From Ruixingdingia sedimenti (GTDB lineage Bacteria; Pseudomonadota; Alphaproteobacteria; Rhodobacterales; Rhodobacteraceae), in NCBI RefSeq assembly GCF_031432425.1, contig NZ_JAVKPH010000021.1, positions 6,658-70,657 on the forward strand: a stretch of DNA of 64,000 bases, given 5' to 3'. The position numbers and the translations under genes are program-made. Below the pieces are notes generated by a model. That model made no database searches. It had not been told where the DNA came from and saw only the letters and a program-made list of their open reading frames with translations. Each line of letters starts with the position of its first letter. The first letter of the stretch is position 1. Shown piece after piece: positions 31,252 through 40,702 of the stretch.

Positions 31252-32742
31252 ATGACCGAAAGCGGCAGGACACTGGCGGAACTGGGCCTGACGGCGCGTC
31301 CGCCCGCGGCGTCGGGGCTGCGGGTGACGGGGATCGCGGTGGACAGCCGCAAGGTGCGCGAAGGCGTCCTGTTCGCCGCGATGCCGGGCAGCCGGATGCA
31401 TGGCGCGGAATTCACGGATGCGGTGCTGCGCATGGGCGCGGCGGCGATCCTGACCGATGCCGCAGGGGCGCGGATCGCGGCACCCGCGCTCGCCCGCCAT
31501 CCCGCGGCCGCGCTGATCGTGGCCGAGGACCCGCGCGAGGCGCTGGCGCGCGCCGCCGCGCTGTGGTCGGGCGCGCAGCCGGGGGTGATGGTCGCGGTCA
31601 CGGGGACGAACGGCAAGACCTCGGTCGCGTCCTTCACCCGCCAGATCTGGACGGTGCTGGGCCATGCGGCGATCAATATCGGCACCACCGGGGTGGAGGG
31701 CGCATGGCACGCGCCCTCGCCCCATACCACGCCCGAACCCCTGACCCTGCACGCCATGCTGGCAGAGGCGGCGGCGGCCGGCGTCACCCATGCGGCGATG
31801 GAGGCGTCGAGCCACGGGCTCGACCAGCGGCGGCTGGATGGCGTGCGGCTGGTGGCGGCGGGGTTCACCAACCTGACGCAGGACCATCTGGACTATCACC
31901 ACACGATGGAAGGCTATCTGGCCGCCAAGGCGGGCCTGTTCACCCGGGTGCTGCCCGATGACGGCGTGGCGGTGGTGAACCTCGACGACGCCAGGGGCCC
32001 CGAGGTCGCCGAAATCTGCCGCCGCCGGGGGCTGCGCGTGCTGGCGACGGGGCGCGCGGCGGGAGCCGACCTGCGCATCCTCGGCCAGCGGCCCGACGAG
32101 ACCGGGCAGGAGGTCCGCTTCCAGTGGCAGGGCCAGCCGGTGCAGGCGCGCATGGGGCTGATCGGCGATTTCCAGGCCGCCAATGTGGCGGTGGCGGCGG
32201 GGCTGGCGATCGCCGCGGGCGACGCGCCCGAGGCGGTGTTCGCCGCGCTGCCCCGGCTGGAAACCGTGTGGGGGCGGATGCAGCTGGTGGCGCGGCGGCG
32301 GAACGGGGCGGCGGTCTATGTCGATTACGCCCATACGCCCGACGCCATCGCCACGGCGCTGCGGGCCCTGCGCCCGCATGTGATGGGCCGCATCGTCATC
32401 GTTTTCGGCGCGGGCGGCGACCGCGACCGGGGCAAGCGGCCGCTGATGGGGGCGGCTGCGGCGGCGGGGGCGGATGTGCTTTACGTCACCGACGACAACC
32501 CGCGGTCCGAGGACCCGGCCGCGATCCGCGCCGCCGTGCTGGAAGGCTGCCCCGAGGCGAACGAGGTCGGCGACCGGGCAGAGGCGATCCTGCGCGGGGT
32601 CGATGCGTTGCAGCCGGGCGATGCGCTGCTGATCGCGGGCAAGGGGCATGAAAGCGGGCAGGAAATCGGGGGGCAGGTCTATCCCTTCGACGATGCGGAA
32701 CAGGCAAGCGTGGCGGTGGCCGCGCTGGACGGGATGATCTGA
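31252..32742 (+). CDS. murE: MurE, UDP-MurNAc-L-Ala-D-Glu:meso-diaminopimelate ligase
   Basis: A 496-residue Mur ligase with ATP site VTGTNGKTSVASF, the carbamylated-lysine region EGYLAAKAGLF, YVDYAHTPDAI, and the amino-acid selectivity motif DNPRSEDP, which marks meso-diaminopimelate specificity. It adds DAP to the peptidoglycan stem peptide in the cytoplasm. It starts 32 bp after ftsI and its stop shares one base with the murF ATG. Confidence 0.96.
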   Translation: MTESGRTLAELGLTARPPAASGLRVTGIAVDSRKVREGVLFAAMPGSRMHGAEFTDAVLRMGAAAILTDAAGARIAAPALARHPAAALIVAEDPREALARAAALWSGAQPGVMVAVTGTNGKTSVASFTRQIWTVLGHAAINIGTTGVEGAWHAPSPHTTPEPLTLHAMLAEAAAAGVTHAAMEASSHGLDQRRLDGVRLVAAGFTNLTQDHLDYHHTMEGYLAAKAGLFTRVLPDDGVAVVNLDDARGPEVAEICRRRGLRVLATGRAAGADLRILGQRPDETGQEVRFQWQGQPVQARMGLIGDFQAANVAVAAGLAIAAGDAPEAVFAALPRLETVWGRMQLVARRRNGAAVYVDYAHTPDAIATALRALRPHVMGRIVIVFGAGGDRDRGKRPLMGAAAAAGADVLYVTDDNPRSEDPAAIRAAVLEGCPEANEVGDRAEAILRGVDALQPGDALLIAGKGHESGQEIGGQVYPFDDAEQASVAVAALDGMI

Positions 32743-34184
32743 TGGACGTGCTCTGGACCTCTGACGACGCCGCCGCCGCGACCGGCGGGCGCGTGACGCG
32801 CCCCTGGGCCGCCGCCGGGGTGTCGATCGACACCCGCACGCTGGCGCCGGGCGACCTTTTCGTGGCGCTGCGGGATGTGCGCGACGGGCATGATTTCGTG
32901 GCGCAGGCGCTGGAAAAGGGCGCGGCCGCGGCGCTGGTGTCGCGCGTGCCCGAGGGCGTGGCGGCGGATGCGCCGCTGTTGCTGGTGGATGACGTGATGG
33001 CGGCGCTGACGGCGCTTGGCGCGGCGGGCCGCGCGCGGGCGGCGGCGCGGGTGGTGGCGGTCACGGGGTCGGTCGGCAAGACCTCGACCAAGGAGATGCT
33101 GCGCGCGATCCTTGCCGGGCAGGGCCGGGTGCATGCGGCCGAGGCCAGCTACAACAACCACTGGGGCGTGCCGCTGACGCTGGCGCGGCTGCCCGCGACG
33201 GCGGATTTCGCGGTGATCGAGATCGGCATGAACCACCGGGGCGAGATCGCGCCGCTGGCGCAGCTTGCCCGCCCCCATGTCGCACTGGTGACGACCGTCG
33301 CCCCCGCGCATCTGGAGGCTTTGGGCACCATCGAGGAAATCGCGGCGGAAAAGGGCGACATCTGCACCGGGCTGGAACCCGGCGGCACCGCGGTGATGCC
33401 TGCGGGCCTGCCCGTCAGCCCGATCCTTTTCGCCGCCGCCGCGGGGGCGCGTCTGGTCAGCTTCGGCGCCGATGCGCGCGCGGACTGGCGGCTCGACTCG
33501 CTGCATGTGACCGCGGGTGCGACGGTGGTCGGCGCCACCACGCCCGCGGGGCCGCTGCTGTTCAAGGTCATGTCCCCGGGCCGTCATTTCGCCGCCAATG
33601 CCCTCGGCGCGCTGGCCGCGGCGGTGGCGCTCGGCGCCGATCCGGCGGTGGCGGCCTGCGATCTGGCGAACTGGGCCCCGCCCCCCGGCCGCGGCACGAT
33701 CGAGGCGCTGAGCCTCGACCCCGCCGATGACGGCGCGTCCTTCGACCTGATCGACGACGCCTTCAACGCCAACCCCGCCTCGCTGGCCGCGGCGCTCGAC
33801 GTGCTGGCCGCCGCCACCCCGCGCGACGGCATCGGCCGCGTGGCGCGGGGCCGGCGCATCGCCATTCTGGGCGACATGCTGGAACTCGGCCCCGACGAGG
33901 CCGCGCTGCACGCCGGCATGGCCCGCCACCCGGCCTTTGCGGCCATCGCCACCGTCCATTGCGTCGGCCCCCGGATGCGCGCGCTCTGGCAGGCGCTGCC
34001 GCCGGGCCAGCGCGGCCAGTGGGTGGGCAGCGCGCCCGAACTGGCCGCCCGCGCGCGCGGGCTGATCGACGCGGGCGACGTGGTGCTGGTCAAGGGATCG
34101 AAAGGATCGAAGGTCAGCCTTGTGGCAGAGGCATTGCGCAAGTTGGGCCGGCCGGGCACGGCAGGCCGGAAGGGAGACACCTGA
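32742..34184 (+). CDS. murF: MurF, UDP-MurNAc-tripeptide:D-Ala-D-Ala ligase
   Basis: A 480-residue Mur ligase: ATP site VTGSVGKTSTKEMLRAIL, EASYNNHWGVPLTLARLP, IEIGMNHRGEIAPLAQLARP, IDDAFNANPASLAAAL and ILGDMLELG. It adds D-Ala-D-Ala to complete the pentapeptide precursor. It overlaps murE by one base and is followed without a gap by mraY. Confidence 0.95.
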   Translation: MDVLWTSDDAAAATGGRVTRPWAAAGVSIDTRTLAPGDLFVALRDVRDGHDFVAQALEKGAAAALVSRVPEGVAADAPLLLVDDVMAALTALGAAGRARAAARVVAVTGSVGKTSTKEMLRAILAGQGRVHAAEASYNNHWGVPLTLARLPATADFAVIEIGMNHRGEIAPLAQLARPHVALVTTVAPAHLEALGTIEEIAAEKGDICTGLEPGGTAVMPAGLPVSPILFAAAAGARLVSFGADARADWRLDSLHVTAGATVVGATTPAGPLLFKVMSPGRHFAANALGALAAAVALGADPAVAACDLANWAPPPGRGTIEALSLDPADDGASFDLIDDAFNANPASLAAALDVLAAATPRDGIGRVARGRRIAILGDMLELGPDEAALHAGMARHPAFAAIATVHCVGPRMRALWQALPPGQRGQWVGSAPELAARARGLIDAGDVVLVKGSKGSKVSLVAEALRKLGRPGTAGRKGDT

Positions 34185-35267
34185 ATGCTGTACGGGCTGG
34201 TCCAGTTCTCGGACGGGGGCGATATCTTCAACCTCTTCCGCTACATCACCTTCCGCGCCGGGGGGGCGTTCTTCACCGCGCTTTTGTTCGGCTTTCTCTT
34301 CGGCCGCCCGCTGATCGCCATGCTGCGGCGCCGGCAGAAGAAGGGCCAGCCGATCCGCGACGACGGGCCGCAAAGCCACTTTTCCAAGGCCGGCACCCCG
34401 ACGATGGGGGGCCTCTTGATCCTGTCGGCGCTGACGGTGGCGACGCTGCTGTGGGCGCGGCTCGACAATGTCTATGTCTGGGTGGTGCTGGGGGTGACGC
34501 TGGCCTTCGGCCTGATCGGCTTTGCCGACGACTATGCCAAGGTGACGAAGATGAACACCAAGGGCGTGTCGGGCCGGCTGCGCTTCGGCATCGGGCTGGT
34601 GATCGCGGCCATCGCCTCCTACGCCGCCGCGCAGACCCACCCCGAGGCGCTGGCCAACGGCGTCGCGGTGCCGCTGTTCAAGAACCTGATCATCGACCTC
34701 GGGATATTCTTCGTGCCCTTCGCGATGGTGGTGATCGTGGGCGCGGCCAATGCGGTGAACCTGACCGACGGGCTCGACGGGCTGGCGATCATGCCGGTGA
34801 TGATCGCCTCGGCCACGCTCGGCACCATCGCCTATGTGGTGGGGAACTTCAACTTTTCCGAATATCTGGGCGTGCATTTCGTGCCCGGCACGGGCGAACT
34901 GCTGATCTTCTGTTCCGCGCTGATCGGGGGCGGGCTCGGGTTCCTGTGGTACAACGCGCCGCCGGCGGCGGTGTTCATGGGCGATACCGGCAGCCTTGCC
35001 CTTGGCGGCGCGCTCGGCGCCATCGCGGTCTGCACCAAGCATGAAATCGTGCTGGCCATCGTCGGCGGCCTTTTCGTGGTCGAGGCGCTGAGCGTGATCA
35101 TCCAGGTGCTCTACTTCAAGCGCACCGGGCGGCGGGTGTTCCTGATGGCGCCGATCCACCACCATTTCGAGAAGAAGGGTTGGGCGGAACCGCAGATCGT
35201 CATCCGCTTCTGGATCATCTCGCTGATCCTGGCGCTGATCGGGCTGGCCACGCTGAAGGTGCGATAG
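34185..35267 (+). CDS. mraY: MraY, phospho-MurNAc-pentapeptide transferase
   Basis: A 360-residue integral membrane enzyme with about ten helices. Signatures: HFSKAGTPTMGGLLIL, FADDYAKVTKMNTKG, NAVNLTDGLDGLAIMP, FMGDTGSLALGGALGAIAV and APIHHHFEKKGWAEPQIVIRFWIIS. It transfers phospho-MurNAc-pentapeptide to undecaprenyl phosphate to make lipid I. It is directly joined to murF; 57 bp separate it from murD. Confidence 0.96.
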   Translation: MLYGLVQFSDGGDIFNLFRYITFRAGGAFFTALLFGFLFGRPLIAMLRRRQKKGQPIRDDGPQSHFSKAGTPTMGGLLILSALTVATLLWARLDNVYVWVVLGVTLAFGLIGFADDYAKVTKMNTKGVSGRLRFGIGLVIAAIASYAAAQTHPEALANGVAVPLFKNLIIDLGIFFVPFAMVVIVGAANAVNLTDGLDGLAIMPVMIASATLGTIAYVVGNFNFSEYLGVHFVPGTGELLIFCSALIGGGLGFLWYNAPPAAVFMGDTGSLALGGALGAIAVCTKHEIVLAIVGGLFVVEALSVIIQVLYFKRTGRRVFLMAPIHHHFEKKGWAEPQIVIRFWIISLILALIGLATLKVR

Positions 35268-35324
35268 CTTGCGGGCGGCGGGCCGGCGCGGCATGGTCGC
35301 GCCGGGGCAGTCGCGGGGGTGGGC

Positions 35325-36740
35325 ATGATTCCGGTGCGCGGATACGAGGGGCGGCGCGTGGGCGTCCTTGGCCTGGGCCGGTCGGGCCTCAGCACGGCGC
35401 GGGCGCTGGCGGCGGGCGGGGCGGACCCCGTGGTCTGGGACGACAGCGCCGAGGCCCGCGACCGGGCGGCGGCAGAGGGCTTTGCCCCCGCCGATCCGGG
35501 GCGCGATCAGGTGCTGGCGGGGCTGGCGGTGCTGGTGACATCGCCGGGTATCCCGCATCTCTACCCCGGGCCGCATCCGGTGATCGCGCGCGCGATGGCG
35601 ATGGGCATCCCGGTGGACAACGACATCGGGCTTTTCTTCCGGTCCTTCGCCACCGCCGCCTGGGACGGGTTCGACACCGCGCCCCGGGTGGTGGCGGTGA
35701 CGGGATCGAACGGCAAATCCACCACCACGGCGCTGATCCACCACATCCTGACGGAATCGGGGCGGCCCGCGCAGATGGCGGGCAACATCGGCCGCGGGGT
35801 GCTGGACCTCGACCCCGCGCGCGACGGTGAGGTGGTGGTGCTGGAACTGTCCAGCTACCAGACCGAGCTTGCCCGCGCGCTGACGCCGGATGTGGCGGTG
35901 TTCACCAACCTTTCGCCCGACCATCTGGACCGGCACGGCGGCATCGGCGGCTATTTCGCGGCCAAGCGGCGGCTCTTCGCCGAGGGCGGCCCCGACCGCG
36001 CGGTGATCGGCGTGGACGAACCCGAGGGCCGGTTTCTCGCCGGCCAGCTGGCCGAGGCGCCGGCGGACGACCGGGTGATCCGGGTGTCCTCGGGGCAAAA
36101 GCTCGACGGTTTCGGCTGGTCGGTCTTTGCGCGCAAGGGGTTTCTGGCGGAATGGCGGCGGGGGCGGCAGATGGCGGCGGTGGACCTGCGCGCGATCCCG
36201 GGCCTGCCCGGCGCGCACAACCACCAGAACGCCTGCGCCGCCTGGGCCGCCTGCCGCGCCCTGGGCCTTGCCCCGCGCGAGATCGAGGCGGCATTGGCCA
36301 GTTTCGCGGGCCTGCCGCACCGCAGCCAGCTGGTGGGCGAACGTGGCGGGGTGCGGTTCGTCAACGACAGCAAGGCCACCAATGTCGACAGCGCCGCCAA
36401 GGCGTTGCAGGCCTTCCCCCGCATCCGCTGGATCGCCGGGGGACTGGGCAAGGACGGCGGCATCGCGGCGCTTGCGCCCCACCTGGGGGCGGTGGTGAAG
36501 GCCTATCTGATCGGCCATTCCGCGCGCGACTTCGCGCTGCAACTGGGCGCCACGCCGCACGAGATCTGCGAAACGATGGACCGCGCCGTCGCCCGCGCCG
36601 CCGCCGAGGCCGAACCGGGCGAGGTGGTGCTGCTGGCCCCCGCAGCGGCGAGCTTCGACCAGTACCCCAATTTCGAGAAGCGCGGCGAGGATTTCACCGC
36701 CCGCGTGCAGGCGCTGCCGGCCGCAGGGCAGGGGGCCTGA
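35325..36740 (+). CDS. murD: MurD, UDP-MurNAc-L-Ala:D-Glu ligase
   Basis: A Mur ligase of about 471 residues: N-terminal Rossmann motif GVLGLGRSGLSTARALAAGGA, ATP site VTGSNGKSTTTALIHHIL, ELSSYQTELA, NLSPDHLDRHGG, NDSKATNVDSAAKAL and LLAPAAASFDQYPNFEKRGEDF. It adds D-glutamate to UDP-MurNAc-L-Ala. ATG 35325 is used; an in-frame GTG lies two codons earlier. It is the last dcw gene here; ftsW/murG, which usually follow, are absent. Confidence 0.95.
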   Translation: MIPVRGYEGRRVGVLGLGRSGLSTARALAAGGADPVVWDDSAEARDRAAAEGFAPADPGRDQVLAGLAVLVTSPGIPHLYPGPHPVIARAMAMGIPVDNDIGLFFRSFATAAWDGFDTAPRVVAVTGSNGKSTTTALIHHILTESGRPAQMAGNIGRGVLDLDPARDGEVVVLELSSYQTELARALTPDVAVFTNLSPDHLDRHGGIGGYFAAKRRLFAEGGPDRAVIGVDEPEGRFLAGQLAEAPADDRVIRVSSGQKLDGFGWSVFARKGFLAEWRRGRQMAAVDLRAIPGLPGAHNHQNACAAWAACRALGLAPREIEAALASFAGLPHRSQLVGERGGVRFVNDSKATNVDSAAKALQAFPRIRWIAGGLGKDGGIAALAPHLGAVVKAYLIGHSARDFALQLGATPHEICETMDRAVARAAAEAEPGEVVLLAPAAASFDQYPNFEKRGEDFTARVQALPAAGQGA

Positions 36741-36769
36741 GCGCGGGCCCGGTGGTTCCGGCAGGGCCG

Positions 36770-36990
36770 GGGGGCCAGCCCCCCGGACCCCCCGGAGTAT
36801 TTGGGAAAAGATGAAGCAGAATCCGCGCCGTTCGGGGCAGGGCGGGTGCCTTCAGGGCTGGCCCCGATATCCCCGCCGGAGGCTGCTGCGCTTTCCACAG
36901 GCACTGCCGGGCGCCAGAGGCATGCCCCTTTCATTTTCTGTCCCTAAATATCCCGGGGTCCGGGGCAGCGCCCCGGCGCCGCCCTGTCCG
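36770..36990. repeat. Family B inverted-repeat element, copy B3
   Basis: This occupies the gap between convergent murD and tldD. The left arm GGAGTATTTGGGAAAAGATG (36794-36813) with the flank CCCCCCGGACCCCCC matches inversely the right arm TTCATTTTCTGTCC...TAAATATCCC and GGGTCCGGGGCAGCGCCCC (about 36931-36980). The arms are some 110 bp apart; the interior is different from other copies and shows no gene. Confidence 0.75.
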
Positions 36991-37009
36991 TATCCCTGCC
37001 GGGCGGCGT

Positions 37010-38431
37010 TCAGGCCGCCGATCCCCCCACCGTCAGCCCGCCGATCAGCAAGGTCGGCTGGCCCACGCCCACCGGCACCCATTGCCCGGCCTTGCCGCAG
37101 TTGCCCATCCCCGGGTCCAGCGCCATGTCGGTGCCGATGGCGCGGATGTGGCGCAGGGCGGTGGCGCCGTCGCCGATCAGGGTGGCGCCTTTCAGCGGTT
37201 CCTCCACCCTTCCGTTGCGGACCCGATAGGCCTCGGTGCAGGAGAACACGAACTTGCCGTTGGTGATGTCCACCTGCCCGCCGCCGAAGCCCACGGCCCA
37301 GATGCCGTCCCGCATCCCGGCGACGATCCCCGCCGGGTCGTCCTTGCCCGCCAGCATGTAGGTGTTCGTCATCCGCGGCATCGGGATATGGGCATGGCTT
37401 TCGCGCCGGCCGTTGCCGGTGGGGGCCACGCCCATCAGGCGGGCATTCTGGCGGTCCTGCATGTAGCCGACCAGAATTCCGTCCTCGATCAGCACGTTGC
37501 GGGCCGAAGGCGTGCCCTCGTCGTCGATGCTGATCGAGCCGCGGCGGTCGGGGATGGTGCCGTCGTCCAGCACCGTGACCCCGGGGGCTGCGACCCTTTG
37601 TCCCATCAGCCCGGCGAAGGCCGAGGTCTTCTTGCGGTTGAAATCGCCCTCCAGCCCGTGGCCCACCGCCTCGTGCAGCAGGATCCCCGGCCAGCCGGGG
37701 CCGAGCGCCACGTCCAGCACCCCGGCGGGTGCTGCCACGGCGTCGAGGTTGACGGCGGCGATGCGCAGGGCCTCGCGCACCACGCCTTCCCAGTGGCCGC
37801 GGTCCATCAGGCCCGCCAGTCCGTACCGCCCGCCGCCCCCCGCGCTGCCGGTTTCGCGCCGGCCGGCGCGTTCGACGATGACCGCGACGTTAAGCCGCGC
37901 CATCGGGCGCACGTCGGCCAGGCGGATGCCTTCGGGGCGCAGGATCTCGATTTCCTGATGCGTGGCCGACAGGCTCGCCGTCACCTGCACCACGCGCGGG
38001 TCGAGCGCGCGGGCGAAGGCGTCGATTTCCCGCAGGAGGTCGATCCTGGCGGCGAAGGCCGCATCGGCAAGCGGATCGGCGTCGGAATAGAGCCGGCGGT
38101 TCGTGCCCGCGGGCGGGGGGGCCAGAACGCCGCCGCCAGCACCCACCGCAAGCCGCGCGGTTTCGGCCGCGCGGCGCAGCGAAGCCTCTGATATCTCTGT
38201 GGAATGCGCATAGCCCGCAACCTCGCCCCGCACCGCGCGCAGGCCGAAGCCCTCGGAGGCGTCATAGCTCGCCGTGCGGATGCGCCCGTCGTCGAGCACC
38301 AGCACCTCGGACCGGCGGCGTTCGAGGAAGATTTCCCCGTCGTCCGCCCCCGCCACGGCATCGCGCAGGATGGTCAGCGCGGCGGTCTCGTCCAGCAGGG
38401 TCTCGAAGGGGCGGAAACGGTCGTCGCGCAT
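37010..38431 (-). CDS. tldD: TldD, metalloprotease subunit
   Basis: A 473-residue protein with the TldD active-site helix LLHEAVGHGLEGDFNRKKTSAFAGLMG (HExxxH zinc motif), the preceding VALGPGWPGIL and later SIDDEGTPSARNVLIEDGILVGYMQDR and TNTYMLAGKDD. TldD works with TldE in processing small peptides such as microcins and degrading unfolded peptides; tldE is not in view. ATG 38431 is chosen since GGAAGGAA lies 6 bases upstream; an in-frame ATG at 38452 would add seven residues. Confidence 0.93.
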   Translation of the reverse strand: MRDDRFRPFETLLDETAALTILRDAVAGADDGEIFLERRRSEVLVLDDGRIRTASYDASEGFGLRAVRGEVAGYAHSTEISEASLRRAAETARLAVGAGGGVLAPPPAGTNRRLYSDADPLADAAFAARIDLLREIDAFARALDPRVVQVTASLSATHQEIEILRPEGIRLADVRPMARLNVAVIVERAGRRETGSAGGGGRYGLAGLMDRGHWEGVVREALRIAAVNLDAVAAPAGVLDVALGPGWPGILLHEAVGHGLEGDFNRKKTSAFAGLMGQRVAAPGVTVLDDGTIPDRRGSISIDDEGTPSARNVLIEDGILVGYMQDRQNARLMGVAPTGNGRRESHAHIPMPRMTNTYMLAGKDDPAGIVAGMRDGIWAVGFGGGQVDITNGKFVFSCTEAYRVRNGRVEEPLKGATLIGDGATALRHIRAIGTDMALDPGMGNCGKAGQWVPVGVGQPTLLIGGLTVGGSAA

Positions 38432-38490
38432 GGGGGTTCCTTCCGAAGTCATTGATGCAGATCAAACAGCGCGCTTATGCCGCGATGGTT

Positions 38491-38518
38491 TTGCTTGTGG
38501 GCGCGGTGACAATATGGT
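38491..38518 (+). promoter_or_regulatory. Possible housekeeping promoter of the cox cluster
   Basis: TTGCTT (38491-38496) and TATGGT (38513-38518) are spaced by 16 bp, 85 bp upstream of coxB in the tldD-coxB divergent gap. The match to the sigma-70 consensus is moderate. Confidence 0.35.
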
Positions 38519-38602
38519 TCTACCTGAGGCGGGAACAACGGGATTCTTCCCCAAGCGGCGCGATATGCCGCAAACGACACGGGAACCGCACGGGATAAGA
38601 TC

Positions 38603-39511
38603 ATGCGACTTTGGACACCTCTTCAGGGCTATGCCACCCTCGCACTGGCAGCTGGCTCGTTCCTCGGCTCGGCCGCCGCCGCCCAGGAACTGACGGTGAT
38701 CGGCCGTCCCACCGACCGCGCGATGGGCTTTCAGCCCGCGGCGACCGAACTGGCGCACGATCTGCACTGGCTCGACGGGATGGTCCTGTGGATCATCACC
38801 GCGATCGTGATCTTCGTCACCGCCCTGCTGGTGGTGGTGATGCTGCGCTACAACCGGCGCGCGAACCCCACGCCGGCGCGGTTCAGCCACAACACGCCGC
38901 TGGAAATCGCCTGGACGCTGGTGCCGATCCTGATCCTGATCTTCATCGGCGCCTATTCGCTGCCGGTGCTGTTCAAGCAGCAGGAAATCCCCGTTGCCGA
39001 CATCACCATCAAGGCGACCGGCAAGCAGTGGTACTGGAGCTACGAATATTCCGACCACGAGTTCGAGTTCGACAGCTACATGATCGGCGCCCCGGCCACC
39101 GGCGGCGATTTCACCCTGACCGCCGAGGTCGAGGCGCAACTGGTCGAAGCGGGCTACAGCCGCGAGGATTTCCTGCTGGCCGCCGACAATGCGATGGTCG
39201 TGCCGGTGAACAAGGTCGTCGTGGTCAACGTCACCGCCGCCGACGTGATCCATTCCTGGGCCGTGCCCGCCTTCGGGGTGAAGCAGGACGGCGTGCCCGG
39301 GCGTCTGGCGCAGCTGTGGTTCAGCGCCGACAAGGAAGGCGTCTATTTCGGCCAGTGTTCCGAACTTTGCGGGGTGGCGCATTCCTACATGCCGATCACC
39401 GTCAAGGTGGTGAGCGAGGCGGAATATGCCCGCTGGCTGGAAGGCGCCGTCGCGGAATTCGCGGGCGACCCGTCGACGCTGCGCGCGGTCAAAGTGGCCG
39501 CGGCGGAGTAA
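38603..39511 (+). CDS. coxB: Cytochrome c oxidase subunit II (CoxB/CtaC)
   Basis: A 302-residue exported protein: signal peptide to about residue 27, two membrane helices (about 58-80 and 100-122), then the cupredoxin domain carrying the CuA site H217, C252, E254, C256, H260 and M263 (CSELCGVAHSYM), preceded by the aromatic patch KQWYWSYEY. It accepts electrons from cytochrome c for the aa3-type oxidase. It heads coxB-ctaB-coxF-ctaG-coxC; the subunit I gene is elsewhere. Confidence 0.96.
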   Translation: MRLWTPLQGYATLALAAGSFLGSAAAAQELTVIGRPTDRAMGFQPAATELAHDLHWLDGMVLWIITAIVIFVTALLVVVMLRYNRRANPTPARFSHNTPLEIAWTLVPILILIFIGAYSLPVLFKQQEIPVADITIKATGKQWYWSYEYSDHEFEFDSYMIGAPATGGDFTLTAEVEAQLVEAGYSREDFLLAADNAMVVPVNKVVVVNVTAADVIHSWAVPAFGVKQDGVPGRLAQLWFSADKEGVYFGQCSELCGVAHSYMPITVKVVSEAEYARWLEGAVAEFAGDPSTLRAVKVAAAE

Positions 39512-39566
39512 GTCGCGCAACAGGCAGGGCCGCGCGCGACGTGCGGCCCCACCCGAGGAAATACCG

Positions 39567-40514
39567 ATGACCGATGTCCGTACCCACCAGATCGACAGCC
39601 CCGCCCTTTCGCCGGAGGCGGGCTTCGGCGACTATGTGGCGCTGCTCAAGCCGCGGGTCATGTCGCTGGTGGTGTTCACCGCGCTGGTCGGGCTTCTGGT
39701 GGCGCCGGTGCCGGTGCATCCGTTCGTGGGGCTGACCTCGGTCCTGTTCATCGCGCTCGGGGCGGGGGCTTCAGGGGCGCTGAACATGTGGTACGACGCC
39801 GATATCGACCGCGTGATGCGCCGCACCCGCGGCCGCCCCGTGCCCGCCGGCAAGGTCGCGCCGCAAGAGGCGCTGGCGGTCGGGCTGGGCCTGTCGGGGA
39901 TCGCGGTGGTGATGCTGGGGCTGGCGGCGAACTGGTTCGCGGCGGGGTTCCTAGCCTTCACCATCTTCTTCTACGCCGTCGTCTACACGATCTGGCTGAA
40001 GCGCGCGACGCCGCAGAACATCGTCATCGGCGGCGCCGCGGGGGCCTTTCCGCCGATGATCGGCTGGGCCTGCGCGACCGGGGGGATCTCGGTGGAAAGC
40101 GTGGCGATGTTCCTGCTGATCTTCATGTGGACGCCGCCGCATTTCTGGGCGCTGGCGCTGTTCATGAAGGGCGATTACGAAAACGCCGGCGTGCCGATGC
40201 TGACCGTGACCCATGGGCGCCGCGCGACGCGGGCGCATATCCTGGTCTATTCGGTGCTGCTGGCCCCGGTGTCCGTCGGCGCGGCGCTGACGGGGATCGG
40301 CGGGCCGGTGGCGCTGGCCGCGGCGGTGGTGCTGAACGTGCTGTTCGTCGTCGGCGCGCTGCGCATCTGGCGGCGGGACGAGGTGCAGGCCGCGGCCGAT
40401 GCCTATGCGGTGGAAAAGCGGTTCTTCCGCTTCTCGCTCGCCTATCTCTTTCTCTGCTTCGTGTCCTTCCTGGCCGAGGCGGCGCTGAAATCCTGGGGCC
40501 TCGGGGGGTGGTGA
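39567..40514 (+). CDS. ctaB: Protoheme IX farnesyltransferase (heme O synthase)
   Basis: A 315-residue UbiA-family membrane enzyme with DYVALLKPRVMSLVVFTALVGL, the prenyl-diphosphate-binding NMWYDADIDRVMRRTRGRPVPAG (DxxxD), TPQNIVIGGAAGAFPPMIGWA and FMWTPPHFWALALFMKGDYENAGVPMLTVTHG. It farnesylates heme b to heme O, precursor of heme A for the oxidase. CGAGGAA precedes the ATG. It overlaps the next small gene by one base. Confidence 0.95.
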   Translation: MTDVRTHQIDSPALSPEAGFGDYVALLKPRVMSLVVFTALVGLLVAPVPVHPFVGLTSVLFIALGAGASGALNMWYDADIDRVMRRTRGRPVPAGKVAPQEALAVGLGLSGIAVVMLGLAANWFAAGFLAFTIFFYAVVYTIWLKRATPQNIVIGGAAGAFPPMIGWACATGGISVESVAMFLLIFMWTPPHFWALALFMKGDYENAGVPMLTVTHGRRATRAHILVYSVLLAPVSVGAALTGIGGPVALAAAVVLNVLFVVGALRIWRRDEVQAAADAYAVEKRFFRFSLAYLFLCFVSFLAEAALKSWGLGGW

Positions 40515-40702
40515 TGTCGTTTCGTCCAGATCATGAACTGCACCGGCGCCGGATGGGGCGCAACCTCGGGATCGGCCTCGTGCTGGTCGTGTTCGTGGGG
40601 CTGGTGTTCGGCCTGACGATCGCCAAGATTTCGGGCGGCGGCCAGATCAGCGGTTTCGACCATAGCGTGCGCCCCGAACTCGTGCCGGAGGAAACGCAAT
40701 GA
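40514..40702 (+). CDS. Small CoxF-like single-helix membrane protein
   Basis: A 62-residue protein with basic N-terminus MSFRPDHELHRRRMGRN and one membrane helix LGIGLVLVVFVGLVFGLTIAKI. A small protein in this position, between ctaB and ctaG, is common in alphaproteobacteria and has been called CoxF; its exact role in oxidase assembly is not established. The start shares a base with ctaB and the stop overlaps ctaG as ATGA, which supports it as a real gene. Confidence 0.8.
   Translation: MSFRPDHELHRRRMGRNLGIGLVLVVFVGLVFGLTIAKISGGGQISGFDHSVRPELVPEETQ

Noticed and set aside
32679..36560. A 1293-codon open frame antisense to murE-murF-mraY-murD
   Set aside because: The other strand encodes well-conserved Mur enzymes throughout. 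Long antisense frames are expected at about 70 percent GC, and the translation is a His/Arg/Gly-rich shadow without domains.
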